From contig CM055109.1 of the NCBI GenBank assembly GCA_029204225.1, positions 22,470,422 to 22,534,421 of the forward strand: a stretch of DNA of 64,000 nt. Direction: 5' to 3'. The position numbers and the translations under genes were made by a program. The notes below the pieces were generated by a model, which had not been told where the DNA came from, ran no database searches, and was given only the letters and a program-made list of their open reading frames with translations. How positions within the stretch are numbered: position 1 is the stretch's first letter; each line of letters starts with the position of its first letter. This DNA is from Diphasiastrum complanatum. Its lineage: Eukaryota; Streptophyta; Lycopodiopsida; Lycopodiales; Lycopodiaceae. This document shows, in pieces, positions 12,100 through 22,424 of the stretch.

Positions 12100-12450
12100 T
12101 GTGGGCATTTACATGCGGAAGACTAGCATACATTAGTAAATGCTCTCTTCAATTTCTCATCATCAATCGACTCTGTACGGTCTTCTTTAATTCATGAGCA
12201 TGAAAAACCAATTTCCCTGATTCTAGCCTGTGTCGATTTCCCGCTTCAGCCCACCTCAAAGACAAAGCTTCATGTCTAGCATTGGGGATTTACAATATGG
12301 AAGACTGCTACCTAATACAATAGTACTCTATTCAATCTTCTGAATGATCTACTGTCAAATTCTTGAGCATCAACATACCACTTTCTGAGTAGTTCAATAT
12401 CAATTTTCTTCAATTCTTGATATCAGCGTACCGCTTCCGATTCTTCTTCT
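12100..12450. repeat. Decayed direct repeats upstream of GEX1
   Basis: Units around 12100-12225 and 12275-12400 share the order GGAAGACT, TCTTCAATTTCTCATC or TATTCAATCTTCTGAATGAT, then TTGAGCATCAACATACCA-like sequence, with a period near 165 bases. The segment 12308-12450 recurs inverted at 16300-16446. The block lies 150-500 bases upstream of the GEX1 start, so it probably covers its promoter. No clear TATA box stands out. Confidence 0.65.
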
Positions 12451-12466
12451 TCTTCTTCGTCTTTTT

Positions 12467-12525
12467 ATAAGGCCAGCTAATACCCATTTTAAAGTTCTTT
12501 GCATGGAGAAAATTACACGTCATCA
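12467..12525 (+). repeat. Left arm of a 59 bp inverted repeat (partner 20505-20563)
   Basis: These 59 bases match the reverse complement of 20505-20563 with a single mismatch. They begin ATAAGGCCAGCTAATACCCA and end ACACGTCATCA. A more diverged and longer relative (12467 to about 12588) is present inverted at 22312-22424. This looks like the terminus of a DNA transposon family. I could not settle its superfamily or target duplication. Confidence 0.85.
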
Positions 12526-12588
12526 TTAAAAATTAAAAAAATAAAAATCCACGTCATCACTTTCTAATGATGACTTGGAACCACCTAT

Positions 12589-13151
12589 CTCTCTTCGTTC
12601 ACGTCCGTCCGTTGGGGGTGTCTGTTCGATCACAACCGTTTGACCTATGCTGCACCTCTCTCTCTCTATCTATCTTTGTCTTCCTCTCGCGATTTTCTCT
12701 TGCACTATTGTAGTCAGAAGCCATTTTAGGTGCTTTGTTCATCGCTAAAACAAGGGTGTTGAGAAGCTTAACGATTGCTGCTACAGCAAGCTATTTGTGA
12801 ATTGTTAGTTTGAAAGAGTATTAAACAGCCCATAATTTATTCAAAGTTGGTAGCGCTCTGCAGCTATGTTCTTTTCCTTTTTTTTTCCTTCGTACTTGAT
12901 ATGGTCGTAGCTTTTCGTTTCAACCACATGTCTAGATGCCATTTGTCCCTGGCTATGGACATGGCAATTCAATCCATCTTAGGTACAGCCCTAAGGGCCA
13001 GGTCTAAGCATTGTGCCCCCTGCCATCTGGCCCCCAAACCAGGACCAAGGCCCAGCTTGCTCATGCTAAGTGCGAAGTTTTTTTTTGGGTTTGTTTTTTA
13101 ACAAGTTTGTGCAAAATTATATTTTTGTTTACAAAATGTGCATGGGGAGAT
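12589..13151. other. Unassigned interval
   Basis: Pyrimidine-rich sequence (12640-12700) followed by unassigned DNA with no coding or RNA signal. Confidence 0.4.
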
Positions 13152-13506
13152 CCAATGATGAGCTGCCACATAGCACATGTGCATTCCAACCGCCAGTCAC
13201 AAGCTGTCACATGAAATGTGCATGTGCTATGTAGCAACTCATCATTAAATGTCCATTTGCACATTTCATCTAAATTTTCATATGCTATGTCTCAACTATT
13301 GGCTATCCATTTGAGTATTGTGATAATAAGGCTCAAAAAAAAATTTGGTTTCCTTCCCCGAAGTTGTGAATGCATCATTCACATAATGCCTTCAAAATTG
13401 AACTTGAAGTATTTGGGGAATGGTCTTTTGTTTAAATGACCTTTGCATCCAATAATAAGGACGTTAAATTATGGTGAGTCCATGTTATTGGGTGAGGTGG
13501 TCGCTA
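13152..13506. repeat. Dispersed direct repeat, copy 1, with a 93 bp hairpin element
   Basis: This 355 bp block is about 90 percent identical to 17853-18167, which lacks about 40 bases. Its first 93 bases (13154-13246) form a hairpin. The arms start AATGATGAGCTGCCACATAG and its near reverse complement, about 31 bases each with about 27 matches, as in a small MITE. Both copies lie just upstream of a hAT transposase relic, but the block is far better conserved than the transposases. Confidence 0.85.
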
Positions 13507-13645
13507 AAATGACCTTTCCCAAATATTTTCAATTTCCAAGACATTATGCAAACAAATGCCTCACCATAATTAAACAATGTTGAACTTGGGTGTAGACCTC
13601 TCCCAAGCCTAAACTAGAATCGAAGGCCAGTCCCGTACAATGATA

Positions 13646-13771
13646 GCCAAAATTTAAGATTAAGATAAAAGAGAAAGTATATTATAAGTAAAATCAAGCA
13701 TTTGATATGCCAAAATTTAAGATTAAGATAAAAGAGAAAGTATATTATAAGTAAAATCAAGCATTTGATAT
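13646..13771. repeat. Perfect 63 bp tandem duplication
   Basis: The units 13646-13708 and 13709-13771 are identical. Each begins GCCAAAATTTAAGATTAAGA and ends AAGCATTTGATAT. The absence of any difference indicates a recent duplication or an assembly duplication. Confidence 0.95.
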
Positions 13772-13800
13772 GTTGAGCACATGCAATTTATCCATGTATA

Positions 13801-15975
13801 GATCTTAGAATATGACAAGCATGTTGGCCCCGCTCATGTGGTGCAAGTTGTCACAGACAATGCATCCAACTGCTTTGAGATGGGGAGGATGTTGACAGCT
13901 ACTTACCACCACATTGTCTGGATGCCTTGTGCAGCCCACTCCATTGACTTGATGTTCAAGGAGATTTCGCGTCTAGATTGGGTCACTGCTATCACATCTA
14001 GAGCCATGACTGTTGTGAACTTTGTCAGACAGAAGCGTCGAGCCTTGGCCATGTTTCACATGCACAGCAAATTAGACCTGCGGAAGCCTGCTTCCACCAG
14101 ATTCGAATACCATGTATTGGTGCTTGAGCGCTTGCTCAAGTGTCGAGAGCTACTAGGCAGGATGGCCACATCTATGGATTTTATTGCTTGGGACCAAAGC
14201 CAGGCACCAAATGGGGTGGCCTTCGTTGCTACAGTTTTTGCCACAGACTTCTAGCGTGATGTGGAGCAGCTCGTCACTGCTTTGAGACCCATGTATGCGG
14301 TTCTTCGCTGGTGAATCGAGAGGGCAGTACCATGGGGCTGCTGTACGAATTCATGGACCGCATCGGCGAGGCTTTGCGCGGCCACTTCTTCCACAAGCCA
14401 GGTATGTATGTCACTTCAATTCAACATTATGTTCAGGCATTTTCATTCCATTGTATGACCGCATGGCTGTTGATGATCTTTTATGGTTTATTGCTTGCAC
14501 GTTTTTTGCTTGTAGGATGGCACAACTCAAATCCATATGGCTACGGCGATGGAATAAGTTCCATCAACCCATTCACGCAGTGGCTTACCTACTACACCCG
14601 TTGTGGCAGTCACCTAGCCAGCTAGGACGAGGAGCTATCAGGTGATTGGGACTCATATGTGTCGCAGGTCTACACGGGACAGGGGTAGCTATACGAGTTG
14701 GAGGTTCAGTACAGCAGGTACAAGAGCCAGTTGGGAGCGTTCTCGAGGGAGTTGGCGAAGGAGAGAGATATCCGACTTCGTGCAGTCACATGGTGGGGTA
14801 TATTTGGGGACCTCACCCCGGTTTTGATGAGGCTTGCAATACGTGTCCTCTCACAAGTATTTACCATACTTTTTTTCTTGATGTTCATCGTTATCTTCTC
14901 TTCAGTCGTAGGTGGTGTTTTCGAAAAATGTACTTACTCGCTTGTATTGTGCATATTTTCTCTAGGATTGCTCCGCATCGGCATGTGAGAGAAACTGGAG
15001 CACCTAGGTGCTTGTTCACACGAAAAAGCGCAACAGGCTATCAGTTGAGCAGTGTAAGAGGTTGATGTTTTGCAACACCAACGGCAAGTTACTTCGTCGC
15101 ATTGGGGGGGGGGGGGTTTCTTTCCATCTTGGAGGTGAACCCAGATCATTGTATCATGTTTCCTGAGGATGGGACCGAGCCAGCTGCACCAAAGGAAGAT
15201 ATCATGGCCCAGAATTACGAGGATATCCAGGGCGAGGCGGTTCGGCACAGACGAGTTACTAGACAAGCCCCTAGGGCCCCTGGCAGCACAGTTGCAGCTG
15301 ACCATGATGCTCCCGATGACACACCCCTGACAGAGACTACTATGCCTACTCAAGTAATGAAAATCTTTGGTTCAAGTTGTAATTACAGATCAAGTTCTTC
15401 TTTTGCTCATGTGTTCTCTGAATGTGTTGGCTTTGTGGATGTACTGACAGTGAGTCCTTGATGTGTAGGATCAGCATGCGCACACATTGGAGGATGTAGA
15501 CCATGGGCAGGAGGAGGCAACAGCGGGTTCTGACTTCACACACATTTCCCCTACCCCTCCTAGGCCCCGGTATGTCAATCCAGATGCAGAGACCCAGCTA
15601 GAGCCAGATGACGAGACATTGGACTGCCTACTGGAGACCATGTTGAGCATGGAGGGATTTTTTTATGGCAGGTCCACTCGCAGTGTACGCGCCAGGGGTA
15701 CTAGCAGATCTAGCAGTAGGCCCAGCCTAGCCGATCTGTATGTGCAGTCTGATCAGGAGCCAGGAGCATGTGCCCCCAGTACCTCTACCGCCCCACCAAT
15801 ACCTAGGGGTAGGGGTAGGGGCAGACCTCGAGGGTCAGGCGTTGGATCTAGCCAGGGCATGAGCCAGTCTGCCGGAGCTAGAGGCAGAGGCAAAGGCAGA
15901 TCTGGGCGGCTCGTGGCCCCCTCACCAGACATTATAGAGAGTCCCGTCTTAGCCTCAGATGACGTCTCACCATAG
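13801..15975 (+). pseudogene. hAT transposase relic, copy 1 (DUF659 to C-terminal dimerisation domain)
   Basis: The visible part starts inside the catalytic region: VVQVVTDNASNCFEMG, then WMPCAAHSIDLMFKEI and RKPASTRFEYHVL. After a TAG near 14252 and another near 14311 comes GLLYEFMDRIGEALRG. A likely GT-AG intron lies at 14402-14517. Then WNKFHQPIHAVAYLLHP, and after a second intron near 14855-14966 the hAT dimerisation signature SASACERNWSTW with HTKKRNRLSVEQC. Residual open stretches to 15975 encode an acidic then Arg/Gly-rich tail (RGRGRGRPRGSGVG). The N-terminal BED finger and first catalytic block are missing. A run of 13 G lies at 15104-15116. It would have excised DNA elements and is now dead. 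Confidence 0.85.
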
Positions 15976-16299
15976 GATTTATTTTCATAGTACTATGTTA
16001 TCAAACATGACGTCTTTCTTTTTGTATCGGATGTACGGCGAACGCATAACTATTTTATGGATGTTTTTTGCTTACATTTATAGCTCTTCCCTAAAACCTG
16101 CTCGGATTAGTTAATTTTCTGTTTTTAAGTTAATTAGCTGAATTTTTACATAGATTAATTCCTTTGTAAAAAAACGTATTTTTTGTTTTGGGGGCATCGT
16201 TCCGGAACGGGCAACTAAGATAGAAACAAGCCAAACCAATGAGAAATTGAAGAAATTGGTTTCTTGATGCTCGAGAAATAAAGAAGACTAACAGTAAAC

Positions 16300-16446
16300 T
16301 ACTCAGAAATGGAAGAAATTGGTACGTTGATGCTCAAGAATTGAAGAAAATTGATATTGAGCTATTCAGAAATTGGTATGTTGATGCTCGAGAATTTGAC
16401 AGCAGATCATTCAGAAGATTGAATAGAGTACAAATTTATTAGGTAG
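16300..16446 (-). repeat. Inverted arm matching 12308-12450
   Basis: The reverse complement of 16334-16446 aligns with 12308-12420, and the match decays on to about 12450. The sequence also holds three direct units of about 55 bases with the core GAAATTGGTATGTTGATGCT, starting near 16250. The arms bracket hAT copy 1. They may be its subterminal repeats or the result of an inverted duplication of the GEX1 upstream region. Confidence 0.7.
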
Positions 16447-17048
16447 TTATTTCATTTCTCAAATTCATCTCTATCATGAAAAGTCATTCGTAAAATTCAC
16501 ATAAAATTTAAACACATAAAGATAACATATGAAATGTTCAGAAGTTCCTATGTTCATGAAATAGCCTACTAGCTATTTCATATAATTTTGCCCACAATAA
16601 TGTCATATGTTATCCGTTAAATTACAGAAAGAAGATCATAAACTCCAACAAAAGTGGATATGTTTAAGGATATTATTACAAAGACTGCTATATAACATCA
16701 CTATGGTGCTAAAACCAAGCCTAATTCACGCAGAAGAAAATAGAGATTGTTTGTTCCCTTCTAATCTTCGAGCTACATCCTACTAATGCATCATGCAACC
16801 CTTGCTTTGTTTATATTTGCATGCAAGAGGATTTACTAAGCAAGATATAAGTTCAAAAAGTGTGAGTAAACTTAAGATGGATGAAAGAAAAACTGAGGGA
16901 AACCCATGTACAAGAGAGGCATGGAAGACAGAATGGTTTTTCAACAAGATTAAAACCAGTGACTCAATGTTGTTACCTAGTCACGAATCACATTGCTCAC
17001 TGTTGACATTTTAGAAACCTGGAAGCAAGAAATTGAGCATGAATGGCA
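16447..17048. other. Unassigned interval with a small hairpin
   Basis: No gene recognised. GATAACATATGAA near 16522 and TCATATGTTATC near 16605 are inverted copies enclosing the self-complementary TGAAATAGCCTACTAGCTA, forming a hairpin of about 95 bases. Confidence 0.4.
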
Positions 17049-17340
17049 TCATTGATCTCTCTCCCAGTTGCAGCCGGCCCTCCATTGCCCCCGCCAGTTT
17101 ATAAATGCCATCACATCTCTGGAGCCAAAAGCTTTTTGTATTTGGTGGTCATACAGAGCTCTTGACTTCGGATCATTCAAAACACTGTAAGCGTCACAAG
17201 CTTTCATGAACTTCCTTTGGTACACCACGAATTGATTTGGAGATGCAAGATCTGGATGAAATGCCTACGCTATCCTTCTGGATGACTATTTTAATTCATT
17301 GTCTGTCACGAAGCGGCTGATTATATTGAGCAGCAGGTGG
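17049..17340 (-). pseudogene. Chloroplast J-protein (DnaJ) gene relic
   Basis: On the minus strand the end of a J domain can be read: VTDNELK, stop, SSRRIA, stop, then AFHPDLASPNQFVVYQRKFM, KACDAYSVLNDPKSRALYD, and a C-terminus CNWERDQ followed by TGA. The HPD motif needed to stimulate Hsp70 is kept (about 17250-17258). The ending resembles the NWETDQCW tail of small plastid J proteins such as the J20 group. Two stop codons interrupt helix II, and no complete 5' part is visible. The fragment is therefore a pseudogene or transposon-carried piece of a host gene. The family call is firm; the exact orthologue is inference. Confidence 0.82.
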
Positions 17341-17852
17341 CATCGGAAGGAGAAGAATCACACTGGCAGCGGGCACTGCATGTGTCTCAGCAAAAAAATA
17401 GCCGTCGTTCTCATTTCAGAAAAAGCACATGTCGTTTTCTTGTTTGGTTTATCTGCGCTCTAAACCTTAAACAAAGAACCTAATATGATAACTTTTGGGC
17501 TAAATTATATTACAATTATGCATTTTTTATACATTACCAACAGTATTATCATTATATTACCATAATCCTAATGCGAGCATGTTTTAAAAAATTTCGACTT
17601 ATTTCATTACACTTCGGAATATATCTTTGAAGGTGGATGTTGTAAAGTGAATGTATCCGCTATAAAGGTGAAAAAATACGAAAAAGTAACCACTCCAATG
17701 CAAACAAGTATCTGCTACAAAATTGTTCATACATGTTTCAGCATCGTTCAAGGTAGCGAAGACAACAAAGCTCCTACTCTAGAGTCTCACCCTATCCAAG
17801 CCTGAAGACTACAGATCCATATTCTTTTCATGAAACTGCACTTTCTTAAATC
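17341..17852. other. Unassigned interval
   Basis: No coding frame or repeat with a known relative. It may contain more distal, unrecognisable parts of the J-protein relic. Confidence 0.4.
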
Positions 17853-18167
17853 CCAATGATGAGCTGCCACATAGCACATGTGCATTCCAACCGCCAATCA
17901 CAAGCTGCCACATGAAATGTGCATGTGCTATGTAACAACTCATAATTGGATGTCCATATGCACATTTCATCTAAATTTTCATACCCTATGTCTCAACTAT
18001 TGGCTATCCATTTGAGTACTGTGATAACAAGGCTCCAAAAAAATTTGGTTTCCTTCCCCGTGAGTTGCAAATGCATCATTCACATAATGCCTTCAAAATT
18101 GAACTTGAAGTATTTTGCATCCAATAATAAGGACGTTAGTCCATGTTATTGGGTGAGGTGGTCGCTA
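17853..18167. repeat. Dispersed direct repeat, copy 2
   Basis: Second copy of the block at 13152-13506, including the hairpin element (17855-17947). It lacks about 40 bases near its right end and is otherwise about 90 percent identical. Confidence 0.85.
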
Positions 18168-18199
18168 CGAGCCTGACGGTACATCTCTTGAGCCTTTGA

Positions 18200-20096
18200 G
18201 ACCATCTTAGAGTGCTATTCATGGGTCAGTGGTAGGAGCAGGGACTAGAGCAGGTTTAGGACATGGTGCAGGTGTAGGGTCTAGAGCAGATGTAGAGGCA
18301 GGGCCTAGTCACATGGGGGGAGATGTTCCTAGAGCTACCAGCACACACGCAGCCTCTCATCCAGTTGTTCCTTCAGTAGCATGTCTGTCTCATCTAGCAT
18401 CGACACACCTTCAACACGCCCATCTGCTGTTTCTGGTGGGCGTTCTAGACTGGGAGAGTCCTTTGTGCAGCAGAGAGCGGTTAGGGCTAGGCAGCAGACC
18501 TTGGACCGAGGTGCATGGCAGAGACATCATCATGCCCTGTGTACCCGACGGATTGGCCAGCTATTCTATGAGTGTGGCATTCCTTTTGCTGTTGCTGACA
18601 CTTGGATCTTTAGGGACACTTGCCTTCAGATCGCAATAGTTGATTCCTCATGGAGGCCTCCGAGGACAGAGGCATTGCGCACGACCATGCTACGACAGGA
18701 GGAAGAGACCATCACACGGGAGCTAAGCTCCATCCGCACAGTGTGGCAGACGTAAGAATTTTTCGCTACTTTGTACCACTTCATTTGTTTCACTCTACAA
18801 AGCACCACAATGTTTGCAAGTACACATGTCTAAGAAATGTTATATTTTTGCAGCTATGGATGCTCGATATTGAGCGATGGATGGACTGACACTCGTTAGC
18901 GATCTATCGTCAATATCCTAGTGTCTTGCCCGCTTGGCACAGTCTTCCTACGAGGCGTGGATGCTACTCGAGCTGGTGGAGCCATCACGGCCGAGTTCAT
19001 CTATGAGGCAGTCATCTATGTAGTGTAGGAGATTGGGGTAGAGCACGTGGTTCAAGTCGTCACAGACAACGGCTCGAACTGCAAACTGATGGGAGAGATG
19101 GTGACGAGGGAGCATCCGAGTATTGTGTGGACCCCGTGTGTTGCACATTGCATCGACCTTCTCATTCAGGACATGGTTGCACTTCCATGGATTCGTGAGG
19201 TACAATTTTCATCACTTTGTAAAGCATTTTTCACTTGTCAATTGTTCGAGGCCCCTAACCTCTTTTAGCTTCTAACAGTTTTTTGTTTAATGTTTGTCTT
19301 GTAGCTCACCTCTCAGGCCAAAGTTCGTCACCAGAAAGAGGCGCGTGTTGGCATTGTTCCGTACCTTCTCTCGGCTGGACCTGAAGAAGCCAGCACCCAC
19401 TCGCTTTGCCTTCTTTTTCCTGGTCCTCCAGCGACTATGCATCTTGCGAGATCATTTGCGGAGGATGGTATCCAGTGAGGCATTTGACGAGTTCAGGAAT
19501 TGCACGACAGAGGCAGTGTTTTTCCAGGCCATAGTCTTTGGAGACGACTTCTGGACACGGTCGAGTGAGATTGTAGAGGTTCTTCAACCTATCTTCTATG
19601 TGATGCGCCTAGTAGACCGAGAGGGGTGCACTCTCGGTCTCATATACGAGTTCATGGACCGCATCGCCGAGGCGCTTCACAGATCTGGCTTGGAGGAGGA
19701 TAGGTACGTCTCCTATCACTTTCTTATTTCAGTTTCAGTTTGCTTTCGTGTTTTCAAAGATGACTAATCATTTGCAATGTCACCTGCGCAGGAAAAAAGG
19801 ATGAGGGTGAGCATGAGGGGGGGGGAGACATGCAGCACTTATTCGTAGACTCCGATGCCGAGACACAGGAGAAGCCAGCCGTTCCTGCACTTAGACGTTC
19901 CAGGGGGGGTGGGCTGGGGGCATTGTTTGTAGAGAGGACTGGAGTTTCACAGGCAGTTGAGGGCCAGGTCGGCTCTGAGTTTATAGGGCCTTCCCAGGGT
20001 ACGAGACCACAGTTGAGAGTGCAACCTAGAAGGAGTAGCAGAGGAGGAGCAGTTGGAGCCAGCCAGGAGGGGGCAGGAGGGAGAGAGAGAGACTAG
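18200..20096 (+). pseudogene. hAT transposase relic, copy 2
   Basis: A second, diverged hAT transposase. Exon-like pieces: a Gly/Ala-rich N-terminus, then RRIGQLFYECGIPFAVADTW near 18550. An intron lies at 18752-18853 (GT-AG, phase kept). Next come YGCSILSDGWTDTR, stop, RSIVNILVSCPLGTVFLRGV, then VVQVVTDNGSNCKLMG and WTPCVAHCIDLLIQDM. A second intron lies at 19200-19304. After a frameshift come LKKPAPTRFAFFFLVLQRL and GLIYEFMDRIAEALH. The dimerisation domain is missing. The final open stretch (19830-20096) is Gly/Arg-rich, like the tail of copy 1. Two in-frame TAG codons (about 18897 and 19026) are each one C-to-T change from CAG. Copies 1 and 2 belong to related but distinct lineages. Confidence 0.83.
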
Positions 20097-20258
20097 TTAG
20101 TTGTTATGAGACATTGTTTATCGGACGTCACTCTATTTTTATTCGGCCTTGAGCCCGACATTATATATTTTCACATTCTTACATTGTGTCTTGTCGGTTT
20201 GTGTTTCAAAATGGTCTACTTTAGTAGGTAATCATCACATTCTAATTTCTACAAACTT

Positions 20259-20261
<3 letters not shown>

Positions 20262-20296
<35 letters not shown>

Positions 20297-20303
20297 AGAG
20301 AGA
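20262..20303. repeat. (GA)n microsatellite
   Basis: About 42 bases of AG repeat with one GAAG interruption. Confidence 0.95.
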
Positions 20304-20504
20304 TATTCAATATGCTTTCAATGCTCTACTCTACACATGATTTCATTTCACACAATACTGTAGAAAATGATTTAATGGTGGAAAACAACTTAATGGTAGA
20401 AAATCACTCAAAGCTTCGAAAAAAAAAAGCGTTCCGGGAAACCCTAATGGGAAATCCAGGAATGTGATCCGGAAAGCGTTCCAGATCGTGGGCTGCAACT
20501 TTGG

Positions 20505-20563
20505 TGATGACGTGTAATTTTCTCCATGCAAAGAACTTTAAAATGGGTATCAGCTGGCCTTAT
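20505..20563 (-). repeat. Right arm of the 59 bp inverted repeat (partner 12467-12525)
   Basis: Reverse complement of 12467-12525 with one mismatch in 59. The two arms face each other across 8 kb containing both hAT relics. They may be the ends of one large composite element, or single ends of two elements of the same family. Confidence 0.85.
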
Positions 20564-20770
20564 GAAGATGCAGAAAATTTTATGGACAGAAAAAGCACGG
20601 TGAGCATACGAATCATTATTCTGAAATCTAATAATTAGTGTAAAACTGCACTTGCCTGCCAATTAGTACTTCGTTTCACATTTCCGCTGAAAATAGGTGC
20701 GACCTATTTTGCGTTCAAGTTTCTGTTTGCTATAAGCTTGACGAAGAATATGCAGTGTGCACTTTATGAC

Positions 20771-20953
20771 CTAACTTTTTCTTGTTGCATTCCACGAAAC
20801 CATATTCCGCTTGGACATAGTGTCAAAGATCTTCTTGGCATATAAGAGCGTACTCATGTAAAACCACAAAAAAACAAGGACGCTTTGTAGGCAATTTCCT
20901 GTTTTCAGTAGGATTTTGATTATAGACAATTTTGTCTCCAGTCTCTGACACAA
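20771..20953 (-). pseudogene. PPR protein gene fragment
   Basis: On the minus strand one short frame contains LLYAKKIFDTM followed by SKRNMVSWNA. This is the typical start of a plant pentatricopeptide repeat of the PLS/PCMP class (A..IFD.M..RN.VSWNA). Upstream residues fit a decayed preceding repeat. No further repeats are readable on either side, so this is a fragment of an organelle RNA-processing protein gene, probably dead. Chance similarity cannot be fully excluded for so short a match. Confidence 0.55.
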
Positions 20954-21358
20954 AAATCATCCCGCAAAACTGGACCAGAGAGATAAAATTATCAGAAACG
21001 TGGCCGATACTCTCATGCTGTCAACAAGCGGACGCTTCATAGAACAACTGGTTCCAAGTGCTTCAAAAGCAAAACTTTAGTTCCAAAACTGACTCCAACC
21101 GGCCGGCTCCAGCCTCTGCAATCCGTCACTTCCAAGGCGCCTCCAAAATGCAGGATCCCAACGAGAGATGAAGAAAAAGTAGACGTAGAGAAGAAAAAGA
21201 AGAAGTCAATTGTGTTGTTGCATTTGATCAAATGTACACCAAAAACAGAACGCGCAGGCAGAATGAATACCTGGATTCAAGCTCTCACATCCGCAGACAA
21301 AACCAATGCAAGCTATTACAATGGCGTCAGCACTAGCCGAGGAGAGACGAGCGAAGGG

Positions 21359-21397
<39 letters not shown>

Positions 21398-22251
21398 CAC
21401 GAAGGAGAGAGACACGCGAAACGCCGTCACGTCCTCGTCTCTTGGGGACAACGGGCGGTGCAGTCGTGCTGTTGCCTGGCCGCCCAAAACCCCTCTTGTG
21501 TTAACCACGTGTTTTTTGAATAGGATATGTCCCATAATTCAGAATAGTGTATCTGCTTTCATATAAACACCAAAATCAGGTGCACCAAAATTATCCACTC
21601 AGCCAAACAAACGGTTATCCACGACTAACGAAACCTATAATAATACTCACAAAATCGTACAAATGAAAGTGTTAATGCTACAAGGCGGAGATGATATTGA
21701 GTGATTCTTGATTGATTGATCGATCGATGCAGCAAAATGAGCGTGGAAATAAATGCCTGTCAATCGAAAGATCGAGCAACTTTTGCCAGCCCAAACAGTC
21801 ACGTCGCAAAGACACACCTGAATCCTCGTATCTCCCAGTCACGCAGTTGGGCTCCGCGGCCTGTGAGCCACACTTTTAAATGGCTGCCCGATGCACCACT
21901 TCACCAAGCAACCAGAGAATTATCCCATAATCATTCATGGGAACTTCTTCTAGAGCCATGTATATGCAGACCTATCATTATTTTCATGTGGAGGTGCTCA
22001 AGGCAAAGGCGCTCGACGTCCTAGGGCTACCTTGTCCCATGGTGAACTTGCTTGGCGCCCCATGGACCTTGCATGGTGCCAAACAAGCAGCCTTGTCGTG
22101 TTACTTGTCGGGTTGTGCTGAACAAGTGCGCCCGAGAACCAATTTTCTCAGGAGCCGGTATGTTTGAACAGCCTTAGCATCGAATGCAACATGGTGGTCC
22201 CACAGCGCGCCAGGCCAAAAGCCTCCCGACAAGCATTGTGCGTGTCGCACC

Positions 22252-22254
<3 letters not shown>
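20954..22254. other. Unassigned interval
   Basis: GC content rises between 21050 and 22250, but I recognise no protein, RNA or repeat apart from the (GA)17 tract at 21361-21394. It might hold promoter sequence or a decayed gene; nothing supports a call. Confidence 0.4.
21361..21394. repeat. (GA)17 microsatellite
   Basis: Uninterrupted GA tract of 34 bases. Confidence 0.95.

Positions 22255-22302
<48 letters not shown>
22255..22302. repeat. (AG)24 microsatellite
   Basis: Uninterrupted AG tract of 48 bases, directly next to the transposon-end relic at 22312. Confidence 0.95.
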
Positions 22303-22304
<2 letters not shown>

Positions 22305-22311
22305 GAAAAAT

Positions 22312-22424
22312 TCCACGTCATCATAAACATTTGATGATGTGGATTTTATTTATTTAATATTTTAATGATGAAATGGAATTTTCTCCATTCAAAGAATCAT
22401 AAAATGGATATTAGCTGGTCTTAT
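22312..22424 (-). repeat. Diverged third copy of the AAGGCCAGCTAATACC-type end
   Basis: The reverse complement aligns over about 113 bases with 12467-12588, with mismatches throughout. It contains the pair CCACGTCATCAT and ATGATGTGG, which can form a short hairpin. It is an older member of the family whose closer pair lies at 12467 and 20505. Confidence 0.75.
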
